DNA from: Bacteroidota bacterium
GTDB taxonomy: Bacteria > Bacteroidota > Bacteroidia > Flavobacteriales > Flavobacteriaceae
Length of the DNA stretch: 57,153 bases
Direction of reading: 5' to 3'
Assembly: GCA_018829465.1 (NCBI GenBank)
Contig: JAHJTN010000004.1
Location: forward strand, 1 to 57,153
Below are positions 15,123 to 23,035 of the stretch, one piece after another; the stretch's first letter is position 1; each line of letters starts with the position of its first letter. Both the position numbers and the translations under genes were made by a program. Under the pieces are notes generated by a model, which worked only from the letters and a program-made list of their open reading frames with translations, made no database searches and was not told where the DNA came from.

Positions 15123-15941
15123 TTAGTTTTTATTACCAGCCAAGTTCGGCTCAAACTTCTCCAACATCCACAGACTATGATTTTCAGCCATAGGCGTTTG
15201 CCCTTTGGATAATTTGGACCGGGCAATTTTTTCGGATTTTTCATTATGGATTGAAAGTAAATCCAAAAATGATTTAAAAGTTAAGCCGGGACTTATCTTA
15301 GTGTAGTCAGAAATTTTTTGTTTGACTTCATCAGGTTCACTTGTATAAAGGTCAATATCTGTTGCTATTACATGGTATAAACCATACTCTTCTTCAACTT
15401 CCAGGATTAGGCCATTAAGTCCTTCAAATTTCCACGGACCAAAATTAACGGGTATTTTGGTTGTAAACCATACTGTGTAATTTCTTCCTCTGAAGTTGCC
15501 TGTCGCTTTCTGACATTGAAAAGATCCAATTTCTTTTACTTCGGCTTTTAATTCCCAACTAATTTTTTCAAACTTGTCCTCAATAGTTCTTTTTTCATTT
15601 AGCAGAAAAATTTGAAAAATTCGTTTTCTCTCTTTCAATGAAGTGTAAACAAACAGTGGTTCATTTCTAAAGGGTACGGTTAAAACATTGAAAGTCCCAT
15701 CTGAATTAGGAGATATAACCTGCCCAAAATGTGTTTTTGATAAATCTTCTTCATAAACTGAAACAGAATTGTTGAAGAACAGATCATAATAATAGACTAT
15801 ACTCTCTTGCCCCGATTTTGCTATAGTTTCTTTATAAGTTACACGACCAATAGTACTTCCTTGGCTGTAAACGGTTATTACAAACCCCAAACAGAACAAC
15901 AAAAAGAATGTTTTGAGGTGTATTTTGCTTGTTGTCGACAT
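15123..15941 (-). CDS. GLPGLI family protein
   Basis: A 272-residue secreted protein with a signal peptide ending near VITVYSQ. It has the family's conserved middle: KISWELKAEVKEIGSFQCQKA, then RNYTVWFTTKIPVNFGPWKFEGLNGLILEVE, where FEGLNGLILE is the GLPGLI signature. The family is restricted to Bacteroidota, has no known function and is often next to TonB-type receptors, as here (38 bp before the barrel gene). It is probably periplasmic or surface-associated. Confidence 0.88.
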   Translation of the reverse strand: MSTTSKIHLKTFFLLFCLGFVITVYSQGSTIGRVTYKETIAKSGQESIVYYYDLFFNNSVSVYEEDLSKTHFGQVISPNSDGTFNVLTVPFRNEPLFVYTSLKERKRIFQIFLLNEKRTIEDKFEKISWELKAEVKEIGSFQCQKATGNFRGRNYTVWFTTKIPVNFGPWKFEGLNGLILEVEEEYGLYHVIATDIDLYTSEPDEVKQKISDYTKISPGLTFKSFLDLLSIHNEKSEKIARSKLSKGQTPMAENHSLWMLEKFEPNLAGNKN

Positions 15942-16039
15942 CTTTATAATTGTAGGTTAAAATTCCACATAAAATCAAAAGAAGTAAGAGTTGAAAATAC
16001 CCTTACTTCTAATAAATTATTTAATTTACTGAATTATTC

Positions 16040-16276
16040 TTACTGTTGTGGGCATTGAATCTCCACACAACCCGAGCAATCTTGGCTACCATCAGGTAAG
16101 GTAATACAGGTTTTACATTTAAAGCATTTGGCGAAAAATTCATCTTCCAATACGTTAGTTTCCGAGCTGGTTTTGATTGCTTTGGCCTCATTTGGTTTAT
16201 TGTTGAAACTGAAAGCCACTAAGGTAAACAAAGCCAACAACATGGCCAAGCCTACTGTTTTAAAAAATCTTTTCAT
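16040..16276 (-). CDS. Small secreted Cys-rich peptide, NVEALA-like
   Basis: A 78-residue precursor. Residues 1-32 form a signal or membrane segment ending at NEAKA. Residues about 40-78 carry six Cys in the pattern CxxCxxC-x9-CxxC-x4-C (CFKCKTCITLPDG then CSGCVEIQC). TNVLEDEFFAKC before the Cys region resembles the leader boundary of NVEALA peptides of Bacteroidales. It is the first gene of the operon with the GLPGLI and barrel proteins, behind a promoter with a poly-G spacer. A disulfide-rich or metal-binding product is likely; the role is unknown. Confidence 0.7.
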   Translation of the reverse strand: MKRFFKTVGLAMLLALFTLVAFSFNNKPNEAKAIKTSSETNVLEDEFFAKCFKCKTCITLPDGSQDCSGCVEIQCPQQ

Positions 16277-16304
16277 GGTGTAAAAATTTAAGGTTAATAA
16301 TACT

Positions 16305-16337
16305 CAAAAATACCCCCCCCCTAATTAATTATCCAAA
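16305..16337 (-). promoter_or_regulatory. Promoter with a G9 tract in its spacer
   Basis: On the minus strand, TTTG (16337-16334) and TATTTTTG (16312-16305) match the -33 and -7 elements with a 21-bp spacer. Nine consecutive G (16321-16313) touch the -7 box. Start of transcription would be near 16298 and the ATG of the peptide gene at 16276. Slippage in the G9 run would change the spacer length. Confidence 0.6.
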
Positions 16338-16407
16338 TATATTGAGTTAAAAATTTGTTAAATTATGTTTTATGCCCGACTTTGCTAATCTTTTAAAGAA
16401 CAAAAAA

Positions 16408-16536
16408 ATGTTAAAAAATATTTTCAAGATGCATACGCTATCAATTATCCTAGTTTTCCTGCCTTTAATTTTATTATTTTTCAATTTTTACTGGCAATTT
16501 AATTGGCAAGGTTATACAAATTTAAAGAGGTATTAA
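16408..16536 (+). CDS. Possible membrane micropeptide
   Basis: A 42-residue ORF starting MLKNIFKMHTLSIILVFLPL, with one hydrophobic segment (about 10-26) and an aromatic tail. It overlaps the stop of the convergent hydrolase gene by 4 bp. The surrounding DNA is AT-rich, in which such ORFs arise by chance, so this is a weak call. Confidence 0.25.
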   Translation: MLKNIFKMHTLSIILVFLPLILLFFNFYWQFNWQGYTNLKRY

Positions 16537-17447
16537 GGCTTCCCTTTATAATTCTGAACAAACTCTGCCTGAAAAAATTCATGATCTACTACAACGGTTT
16601 TTAAAAAATGATAAACATCATCCAAAAATTCAAAAGGAATGTTGGCCGCTTCGTGTCCCAAATTTTTAAAAGAACAAATCATATAGCTTTTGTCTAAAGT
16701 TTTGAGTTTGTCGGCAAGCGTTCGCGAGCCGTTTAACATGAAATAGCCGGGCTCGTCTTCGCCGCAATAGTGATGTGAAGCGGCTTTATAAGGCACCAAA
16801 TCATCTTGCATGCCGTGAAAAAAAACGCCGGGCACGGCATTGCTTGCCACCAAATATCGCTCGTCCGGTATGGCGCCTCCAAAGGAAATCACGGCTGCCG
16901 GTTCAAAGTTTTTGTAAGCAAAACGGTTGTTAAATAAAAAATCGTCGTTGTAAACGGCCGACAAAACGCCTTCTGCGCCGGCACTGCTACCGCCCAAAAT
17001 CACCCTTGTATTGTCTATCCCGTACAAAGAATCATTTCTCAGTAAAAATTTGACGGCATCCAAGACATCTTCGGCAGCCAACCGGAAAGTTTCCATTTTT
17101 TCTGCCAACGGCGTGGTACAGTTAAAACTTTTTCCTTTTCGGGTGAGCCGATACGAAATAGAGGCAAAAACATAGCCTTTTCGAGCAGAAATGCGCGCAA
17201 AATTCACCTCGGCTTTGTCGTCGCGCTTGCCACCCGAAAAGCCACCGCCATGCATGTACACAATTAATGGTCTCTTTCTCAGCGTATCTTCTTTGGGTTG
17301 GTACAAGTCTAGTTTTAAAGACTGTTTGTCCTTCACGGCATATTCAAGCGTCAATGCGGGGGTTGAAGTGAATAAATCGTCCCGGTAACGCTCTTGTGCG
17401 CCGGTAGAAATACCAATCAATAACAATATCAATGAATAATATCTCAC
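16533..17447 (-). CDS. Secreted alpha/beta-hydrolase (carboxylesterase-like)
   Basis: A 304-residue protein with a signal peptide (MRYYSLILLLIGISTGA). It has the oxyanion motif YMHGGGFSGGKRDD (about 64-77), the nucleophile elbow GGSSAGAEG (about 151-159) and a C-terminal His candidate in NLGHEAANIP. The early H-GGG motif and the GxSxG with an adjacent Ala place it near the hormone-sensitive lipase/BD-FAE-like esterases. It is likely periplasmic and cleaves small esters; the natural substrate cannot be told. Confidence 0.8.
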   Translation of the reverse strand: MRYYSLILLLIGISTGAQERYRDDLFTSTPALTLEYAVKDKQSLKLDLYQPKEDTLRKRPLIVYMHGGGFSGGKRDDKAEVNFARISARKGYVFASISYRLTRKGKSFNCTTPLAEKMETFRLAAEDVLDAVKFLLRNDSLYGIDNTRVILGGSSAGAEGVLSAVYNDDFLFNNRFAYKNFEPAAVISFGGAIPDERYLVASNAVPGVFFHGMQDDLVPYKAASHHYCGEDEPGYFMLNGSRTLADKLKTLDKSYMICSFKNLGHEAANIPFEFLDDVYHFLKTVVVDHEFFQAEFVQNYKGKP

Positions 17448-17626
17448 GCGAATAAATTTAAATTAAACATTTTATTTTAAGCACTTTGTGTAGTTAAGTA
17501 AAAAATTGATGTCGCCTAAAAAAGCCTTTGATTTATTTATCTACTTCTGTTGAGGCGATTACTTTGGTTGTAATAACGTCCTCAATGGGGGATCGTGGGG
17601 GAATACATTAAGCTTTTGTCGAACTA

Positions 17627-19144
17627 TTAAATTTTTGTCTGAAGCAATTGGTAAAAAGTTTGAACGCCAAAATACACATTTTCCAACTTAAGATTTTCGT
17701 TCGGGCTGTGTTGGTTGTTGTCCGGATTCACCATCGGTAGGGTGATGGCAGGGATTTTCAACTCGTTTACAAAAGGTGCAATGGGCACGGTGCCACCCGA
17801 AATACGTATTTTGATGACTTTCTCCTCGGAATGCGATTTCAATACCCGGGTCAACCATGCGGTGTAGGGATTGTCGATGGGCGTGCGAAACGCCTTCATG
17901 ATGCCGCCCGTTTCGAAGCGGATGATGTCCGAATATTTTTGTCTTTCTTCGGCGTTGGGTTCGTTTGGGGTGAGGTAAAAACCTTGGTCTTGCAAGTGTT
18001 TTTTGAAAAGGTCTAACAGCCTTTGTCCGTCAGATTCGGGCACCAAACGGATGTCAATTTCCGCAATGGTTTTATCGGGTACTACCGTTCGGGCATCATT
18101 TCCTACCCAAGCCGACTGCATGCCGCGTACATTGAGCGATGGGAATTGTAAAGATTCCTGATAGGTGTCGCCCACGGTTTCGGGTTTGGCTACGCCCAAA
18201 TCGGCCAACATTTTTGCCGGGTTTACTGGGAATTCTTGAAGAAGTGTCTTGGTTTGGTCGTCGAGGGTGATGCCGTCATAAAAACCAGGAATAAGCACTT
18301 TGCCGTTTTTGTCTTTGAGCGAAGCCAAAGCACGTGCCATGATAAAATTAGGATTGGGAATGTAGTTGCCGTAATGGCCGCTGTGCAAGGGCTTGTAGGG
18401 GCCATAAGCCGTCATTGTAAGTGTAGTGATGCCACGCGCGCCAAAAACCAAAGTGGGTTGTTGCGATTCGTGCATGGGGCCGTCGTTGATAATGAGTACA
18501 TCGGCTTCTAGCAAATCCTTATAGGTTTTTACAAGATTTGCCAAACTCGGACTGCTTTGCTCTTCTTCGCCGTCGAGGATGACTTTGATATTGTACGGAA
18601 TACTTATGTTGGATTGTCGAATCCATTCCAAAGCGTTGATAAACATAACGATAGGGCCTTTGTCGTCAGAAACGGATCGGCCAAAAACCCGCCATTCTTT
18701 GTTTATTTCACTGTTGAGACGCTCAAAAGGCATTTCTTCAAATCCGTTTTCCGTCGGTTTTTTCAGAACTACTTTATACGGATTTTCCTGTTGCCACTTG
18801 CTCGGATCCACAGCTTGCCCGTCTAAATGCATATAAAAAAGAACGGTCGGCAAATCAGGCTTTTGGGGTGTGGTAGCAAAAAAGGAAGGCACCGTTTCGG
18901 TTTGCAAAACGGTGGTATTAAAACCCAAAGCCGAAAATTTACCGGTGAGCCAACGCAAGTTTGCCTGAATGTCGTCGGGCTTGGTAGCATCGTTTGGTAT
19001 GGCAATAAATTCGCGCAAATCATAGAGTGTTCTTAAAACACGAGCTCTGAGTGTGTCTTGGTTGCTTTGCGCTTGTGCGGTCATCGATAGGGAGAAAATA
19101 AACAAGCAAATGGCTAAAATGATATTTCTGAAGAGTGTTTTCAT
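17627..19144 (-). CDS. Secreted M20-family metallopeptidase
   Basis: A 505-residue protein with a signal peptide (about 1-25, ending MTAQAQ). M20 zinc-site motifs are in place: FYMHLDGQAVD (first His and Asp), SVSDDKGPI (bridging Asp), ILDGEEEQSSPS (catalytic Glu pair) and the late His in DNNQHSPNENL. The insert between the metal half-sites is the usual dimerisation domain. The enzyme should be a dipeptidase or aminoacylase in the periplasm. It is probably a single-gene unit. Confidence 0.88.
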   Translation of the reverse strand: MKTLFRNIILAICLFIFSLSMTAQAQSNQDTLRARVLRTLYDLREFIAIPNDATKPDDIQANLRWLTGKFSALGFNTTVLQTETVPSFFATTPQKPDLPTVLFYMHLDGQAVDPSKWQQENPYKVVLKKPTENGFEEMPFERLNSEINKEWRVFGRSVSDDKGPIVMFINALEWIRQSNISIPYNIKVILDGEEEQSSPSLANLVKTYKDLLEADVLIINDGPMHESQQPTLVFGARGITTLTMTAYGPYKPLHSGHYGNYIPNPNFIMARALASLKDKNGKVLIPGFYDGITLDDQTKTLLQEFPVNPAKMLADLGVAKPETVGDTYQESLQFPSLNVRGMQSAWVGNDARTVVPDKTIAEIDIRLVPESDGQRLLDLFKKHLQDQGFYLTPNEPNAEERQKYSDIIRFETGGIMKAFRTPIDNPYTAWLTRVLKSHSEEKVIKIRISGGTVPIAPFVNELKIPAITLPMVNPDNNQHSPNENLKLENVYFGVQTFYQLLQTKI

Positions 19145-19238
19145 ATAAAATCGACATATAAGTAAGCCACGAAAGTACGGAATTGTAAAAACATTTTCAG
19201 GTAGAACTTCACGAGGCTGAAAATGTTGTCAACTGTTT

Positions 19239-19246
19239 TACCTTTG
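19239..19246 (+). promoter_or_regulatory. -7 element for the methyltransferase gene
   Basis: TACCTTTG fits TAnnTTTG. The predicted start of transcription is only a few bases before the ATG at 19255, which suggests a nearly leaderless message or use of the in-frame ATG at 19264. Confidence 0.5.
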
Positions 19247-19254
19247 CCACCTAA

Positions 19255-19980
19255 ATGTCAACTATGAAAGACCTATTCGGAAAAGCCATGTGGGATTATC
19301 AAACGGGCAACAAGCCAGAAAACCTCGTTACGGAAACATCCATTTCCGAAGAAGACGTTTTGGAAGTCAGCTATTTGTTCAGGTCTTTTGAAGAAATGCC
19401 GGTTTTGGAGCAAAAAGCCTTACAATTGGCATTCGGAAAAGTGTTGGATGTGGGTTGCGGTGCGGGTAGCCACAGTCTCTATTTGAAAGATGTGAAAAAT
19501 TTGGAAGTCACAGCAATCGACTTGTCTGAAAATGCAGTGAAAGTCTGCAAACTCAGAGGGGTGAATGATGCCAAGGTGCAGGATGTGATGAAACTTTCGG
19601 GTGAAAAATACGACACCATTTTGTTGTTAATGAACGGTGCGGGCATGTGTGGAAAATTGAAACATATTTCCAAATTTCTGACACATTTAAAATCTTTGTT
19701 GAATGAAAATGGTCAGATTCTGGTAGATTCATCAGATATTATTTACATGTTTGATGAAGATGAAGACGGCGGCAAATGGATACCTGGCGACACCGAATAT
19801 TACGGGGAAGTAAAATACTCGGTTTCTTACAAAGGCGAAACCGAAAAACCCTTTGACTGGCTGTACATCGACTACAACACTTTGCAAAACGCCGCGCACG
19901 CCAACGGGCTCGACTGCGAACTCGTGCTGGAAGGCGCTCATTTTGATTATCTGGCGCGGTTGACAGTGATAAAAGACTAA
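19255..19980 (+). CDS. SAM-dependent class I methyltransferase
   Basis: A 241-residue protein. Motif I is VLDVGCGAGSHSLYL (about 64-78), followed by the acidic strand LEVTAIDLS (motif II) and KYDTILLLMNG (motif IV). The C-terminal part carries a WLYIDYNTL stretch. No substrate-specific insertion is recognisable; close relatives annotated in Bacteroidota are small-molecule methyltransferases. The ATG at 19264 (MKDLFGKAMWDYQTGN) may be the true start. Confidence 0.85.
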   Translation: MSTMKDLFGKAMWDYQTGNKPENLVTETSISEEDVLEVSYLFRSFEEMPVLEQKALQLAFGKVLDVGCGAGSHSLYLKDVKNLEVTAIDLSENAVKVCKLRGVNDAKVQDVMKLSGEKYDTILLLMNGAGMCGKLKHISKFLTHLKSLLNENGQILVDSSDIIYMFDEDEDGGKWIPGDTEYYGEVKYSVSYKGETEKPFDWLYIDYNTLQNAAHANGLDCELVLEGAHFDYLARLTVIKD

Positions 19981-20054
19981 GGGACGAGTCCTAAGTTGAG
20001 CTTTTATAGGTGCTAAATGTTTCTGAAAAAGGTTAATAGGTTATGTAAATTTTG

Positions 20055-20062
20055 TAATTTTG
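20055..20062 (+). promoter_or_regulatory. -7 element of the toxin-antitoxin operon
   Basis: TAATTTTG fits TAnnTTTG and ends 13 bp before the antitoxin ATG at 20075. This argues against the upstream TTG at 20060 as a start. Confidence 0.5.
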
Positions 20063-20074
20063 ATAAAAAACATC

Positions 20075-20302
20075 ATGGGACACGAGGCAATAAAATTAGA
20101 GATTATCGAATGGCTTGCAAAACTTGATGATATTGAGAAGATTGAATACCTAAAAATAGTGAAGGACTCAATGACAATCGAAAACGATTGGTGGGATGAT
20201 TTGACAACTGCTCAAAAGACCGGAATTGAAAGAGGCTTCGAAGATATCTGTAGCGGCCGAACCGTTTCTCACGATGATGTTAAGAGAAGGTATGGATTAT
20301 AA
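20075..20302 (+). CDS. Antitoxin of a ParE/RelE-type module
   Basis: A 75-residue acidic protein starting MGHEAIKLEIIEWLAKLDD. The body reads NDWWDDLTTAQKTGIERGFEDICSGRTVSHDDVKRRYGL, which resembles the TIGR02574/PF09720 antitoxins, where '(W)xxLxxxQxxxIxxGxxdixxGrxxsHexV' is typical. It overlaps the toxin by 11 bp, the usual layout for such pairs. It should bind and neutralise the toxin and autoregulate the operon. Confidence 0.78.
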   Translation: MGHEAIKLEIIEWLAKLDDIEKIEYLKIVKDSMTIENDWWDDLTTAQKTGIERGFEDICSGRTVSHDDVKRRYGL

Positions 20303-20585
20303 ATTGCGTTGGTCTCAGGAATCAATAAGGAACCTTGAAGATATTTTAGACAGCATAAAAACTAAATGGAATGACAGAGAGGTCAACAATTTCAAAAGTA
20401 AATTGAGTCATCAGATTTATTTGATATCCCAAAATCTTTTTATGTTCCCGGTTTCAACTTTTAAGCCCGGTTTGAGAAAAGCCGTTTTGAGTAAACAGAC
20501 TACAATATTCTATCAGGTGGCCGATGGAGTAATCTATCTGGCTTACATTCATTTGAATAGAAAAAACTTAAGCAGGATTAAATAA
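20292..20585 (+). CDS. RelE/ParE-family toxin
   Basis: A 97-residue basic protein starting MDYKLRWSQESIRNLEDIL. The pattern of an early beta strand, 'W(S)xxSxxxLexIldxi', two helices, and a closing strand hairpin (LRKAVLSKQTTIFYQVADGVIYLAYIHLNRKN) is that of the ParE/RelE plasmid-stabilisation fold. In-frame starts upstream (20226, 20277) fall within the antitoxin and add nonsense sequence, so I use 20292. Whether it attacks gyrase or mRNA cannot be told. Confidence 0.8.
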   Translation: MDYKLRWSQESIRNLEDILDSIKTKWNDREVNNFKSKLSHQIYLISQNLFMFPVSTFKPGLRKAVLSKQTTIFYQVADGVIYLAYIHLNRKNLSRIK

Positions 20586-20668
20586 TTTAGTTGCCTTTTA
20601 TAATTTACAATCTTTGACAAAAACCACAGTTTTTTTTTGATGGTACATTTTGTAAATATTCCCAGAGC

Positions 20669-21298
20669 CTAAGGAATATTCAAATATTTATGGGTCTGCA
20701 ATGAAATGCGCCATTTCGGATTTTTCATTACATAATCGACAATTGCAGGCATCATTTTTTCGCGTCGGCTCCATTCGGGTTGTAGGAACAATTGACAACC
20801 GGGCCTGACGTGCCGAGCCTGTTCCTCTGCAAATACAAAATCGTGTTGGTTGAAAACAATTACCTTGAGTTCGTCTGCCTTGGGATAAATTTCCGGTACG
20901 GGCAATTTGTTTTTTTTAGGAGATAAGCATATCCAATCCCAAACACCCGTCAGCGGATAAGCACCTGAGGTTTCAATATGGATTCTGGCATCTTTTTCTT
21001 TAAGGGCATGCGTCAAAACCGTCATATCCCAAGTTAGGGGTTCACCGCCGGTAACTACAATGGTTTTCGAATACTTGAGGGCCTCGTTTACAATTTCGTA
21101 TGTATCGGTAGCCGGATGAATCTTTGGATTCCAACTTTCCTTCACATCACACCAATGACAGCCCACGTCGCATCCGCCAATGCGGATAAAATAAGAAGGC
21201 GTACCCGTGTGGAATCCTTCTCCTTGTACGGTGTAAAAAGCCTCCATCAAAGGAAGCATCAGGCCTTTTTCTACTGCAGAAAGCATGTTTTTTTGCAT
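20669..21298 (-). CDS. queE: 7-carboxy-7-deazaguanine synthase
   Basis: A 209-residue radical SAM enzyme. Residues 19-55 read EAFYTVQGEGFHTGTPSYF then IRIGGCDVGCHWCD, giving the QueE cluster motif C-x3-C-x2-C and the characteristic 'FxTxQGEG' lead-in. VVTGGEP (about 85-91) binds SAM. It converts 6-carboxytetrahydropterin to CDG in the synthesis of queuosine. Length matches the family. No other queuosine gene is beside it. Confidence 0.9.
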   Translation of the reverse strand: MQKNMLSAVEKGLMLPLMEAFYTVQGEGFHTGTPSYFIRIGGCDVGCHWCDVKESWNPKIHPATDTYEIVNEALKYSKTIVVTGGEPLTWDMTVLTHALKEKDARIHIETSGAYPLTGVWDWICLSPKKNKLPVPEIYPKADELKVIVFNQHDFVFAEEQARHVRPGCQLFLQPEWSRREKMMPAIVDYVMKNPKWRISLQTHKYLNIP

Positions 21299-21371
21299 GA
21301 CGCAAAGGTAAGGAAATACCCGTTGAAGCAGTCAAGATGTCTCAAAAACATTTAGCATTAATTTAACTATG

Positions 21372-21435
21372 GTTGTAGATACAACTATTCGGTGTTTAAT
21401 TATTTTTGACAAAAATTAAACTTAATTGTATCTAC
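21372..21435. promoter_or_regulatory. Paired MarR-type operator sites
   Basis: GTTGTAGATACAAC (21372-21385) is a perfect 14-bp palindrome. Ten of its bases, GTAGATACAA, recur inverted as TTGTATCTAC at 21426-21435. Both lie just upstream of the MarR-family gene that heads the RND efflux operon. This is the arrangement expected for autorepression. Confidence 0.6.
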
Positions 21436-21436
21436 T

Positions 21437-21466
21437 TTGATTTTAATTGATTTTAATTGATTTTAA
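21437..21466 (+). repeat. Three tandem TTGATTTTAA decamers across the marR start
   Basis: Three perfect 10-bp copies occupy 21437-21446, 21447-21456 and 21457-21466. The second begins with the TTG used as the start codon, so the array overlaps the ribosome entry region and the first codons. Ten is not a multiple of three, so loss or gain of a unit changes which TTG is in frame. Confidence 0.75.
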
Positions 21467-21893
21467 CGATACGATACTTCCTTGGGTAGGTCGGTTAAAC
21501 CTTGAGTTCACTTATTTGTCTAATAAGAAGTTTCGGGAGCAAAATATCAACCTGTCAAAGGAGCAGTGGGTTGTTTTAAAATATCTGTATCAAAAAGACG
21601 GGCTCATACAAAACGATTTGGCGTTTATCACAAGTCGCGACAAAACATCGATGACGCGGTTGATTAACAATATGGAAAAAAATGCACTGATACGTCGCGA
21701 AAATTGTGAATACGACAAAAGGATCAATTTGATTTTTATAGAAGACAAAGGAAGGCAGTTGTTTGAAAAAACATTGCCTATCATGCAAAATTTAATCGAC
21801 CTTCTTCAAAAAGGAATCCCAAGAAATACATTGGAACAAACCATAGAAACACTCAAAAAACTAGAAACGAATTTATTAAAATACACCGACTAA
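21447..21893 (+). CDS. MarR-family transcription regulator
   Basis: A 148-residue winged-helix protein beginning at a TTG codon (residues MILIDFNDTILPWVGRL). The DNA-binding region reads LSKEQWVVLKYLYQKDGLIQNDLAFITSRDKTSMTRLINNMEKNALIRREN, and the wing follows with EYDKRINLIFIEDKG. It is the first gene of the RND efflux operon (15 bp before the next gene) and very likely its ligand-responsive repressor, acting at the sites 21372-21435. Confidence 0.88.
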   Translation: MILIDFNDTILPWVGRLNLEFTYLSNKKFREQNINLSKEQWVVLKYLYQKDGLIQNDLAFITSRDKTSMTRLINNMEKNALIRRENCEYDKRINLIFIEDKGRQLFEKTLPIMQNLIDLLQKGIPRNTLEQTIETLKKLETNLLKYTD

Positions 21894-21907
21894 ATTAATC
21901 TCAAAAT

Positions 21908-23020
21908 ATGCGTAAAATCATTAACATTTCAATTGGCGTTATCATCCTTGTAGGAGCTGTTTTCCTTGGCAAATACATTATAGACAGCCAAAACGAGCCC
22001 GTAAAGGAAGTTCCGAAGATTGTACAGAGAGCCTATATAGATACCGTGCAGAACACGGTAGTGCCGGTAGTGATTTCTGCCAATGGAAACCTCACTGCGC
22101 TTAGAAAAGTAGAACTTTTTGCAGAGGTACAAGGTATTCTACAGTCTAGAGGCAAGATGTTTAGAGAAGGACAAAAATACAATGCAGGAGAAGTGTTACT
22201 TTCTTTAGATGCAAGTGAGTTTTACGCGTCTGTTCAGGCCCAAAAAAGCAATTTGTTCAATTTGATTGCCTCTATAATGCCGGATCTCAAATTAGATTTT
22301 CCTGAGATTTCAGACAAGTGGCAGCAATACCTCAACAATTTTGACATCACCAAAACCACGCCGGCACTTCCGCAAATTGAATCGGACAAAGAGCGGTTTT
22401 TTCTTTCCGGACGCAACATCATTACCACTTTTTACAATGTCAAAAATTTAGAAGAAAGACTTTCTAAGTTTAGCATCCGCGCACCTTTTTCCGGGATACT
22501 TACTGAAGCTTTGGTTACGGAAGGTACTTTGGTGAGAAACGGGCAAAAGCTGGGAGAATTTATAGATCCCAACGTTTATGAATTGCAAGTTTCTGTGAGT
22601 AAAACTTTTAGTGATTTGCTGCGAATCGGGAAAAAAGTGCAGCTCAACAACATCAACAAAACCCTAGTAGTAGAAGGAGAAGTGGTTCGCATAAACGGCC
22701 GTGTAGATCAGGCCACGCAAACCGTGAGTGCCTTTATACAAGTGAAAAGTCCTGAACTCAAAGAAGGCATGTATATGGAAGCAAACATTGCAGCCCAAAA
22801 TATTGAAAACGCCATTCAAGTACCCCGAACTTTGCTCTTAGATGACCGCCAATTATACGTGGTAAGAGACTCCATCTTAGACCTCATAGAAGTCACCCCC
22901 AGTTTTTTTGGAGACAAAGAGGTAATCATTCAGGGCATTCCTAACGGCACACATCTGGTAACCCGTAACATCCCCGGAGCTTATAAAGGCATGCTTGTAG
23001 AAGTAATAGCTGAAAATTAA
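21908..23020 (+). CDS. RND efflux periplasmic adaptor (membrane fusion protein)
   Basis: A 370-residue protein with an N-terminal membrane anchor (IINISIGVIILVGAVFLGKYI). It contains the lipoyl half-motifs (ALRKVELFAEVQGILQSRG near 67-85 and FSIRAPFSGILTEALVTEGTLV near 190-211) that bracket the helical hairpin, then beta-barrel and membrane-proximal domains (LDLIEVTPSFFGDKEVIIQGI). It bridges the inner-membrane pump to the TolC-like channel. The hairpin is rather short. Confidence 0.9.
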   Translation: MRKIINISIGVIILVGAVFLGKYIIDSQNEPVKEVPKIVQRAYIDTVQNTVVPVVISANGNLTALRKVELFAEVQGILQSRGKMFREGQKYNAGEVLLSLDASEFYASVQAQKSNLFNLIASIMPDLKLDFPEISDKWQQYLNNFDITKTTPALPQIESDKERFFLSGRNIITTFYNVKNLEERLSKFSIRAPFSGILTEALVTEGTLVRNGQKLGEFIDPNVYELQVSVSKTFSDLLRIGKKVQLNNINKTLVVEGEVVRINGRVDQATQTVSAFIQVKSPELKEGMYMEANIAAQNIENAIQVPRTLLLDDRQLYVVRDSILDLIEVTPSFFGDKEVIIQGIPNGTHLVTRNIPGAYKGMLVEVIAEN

Positions 23021-23035
23021 AAACAACCCAAATTC

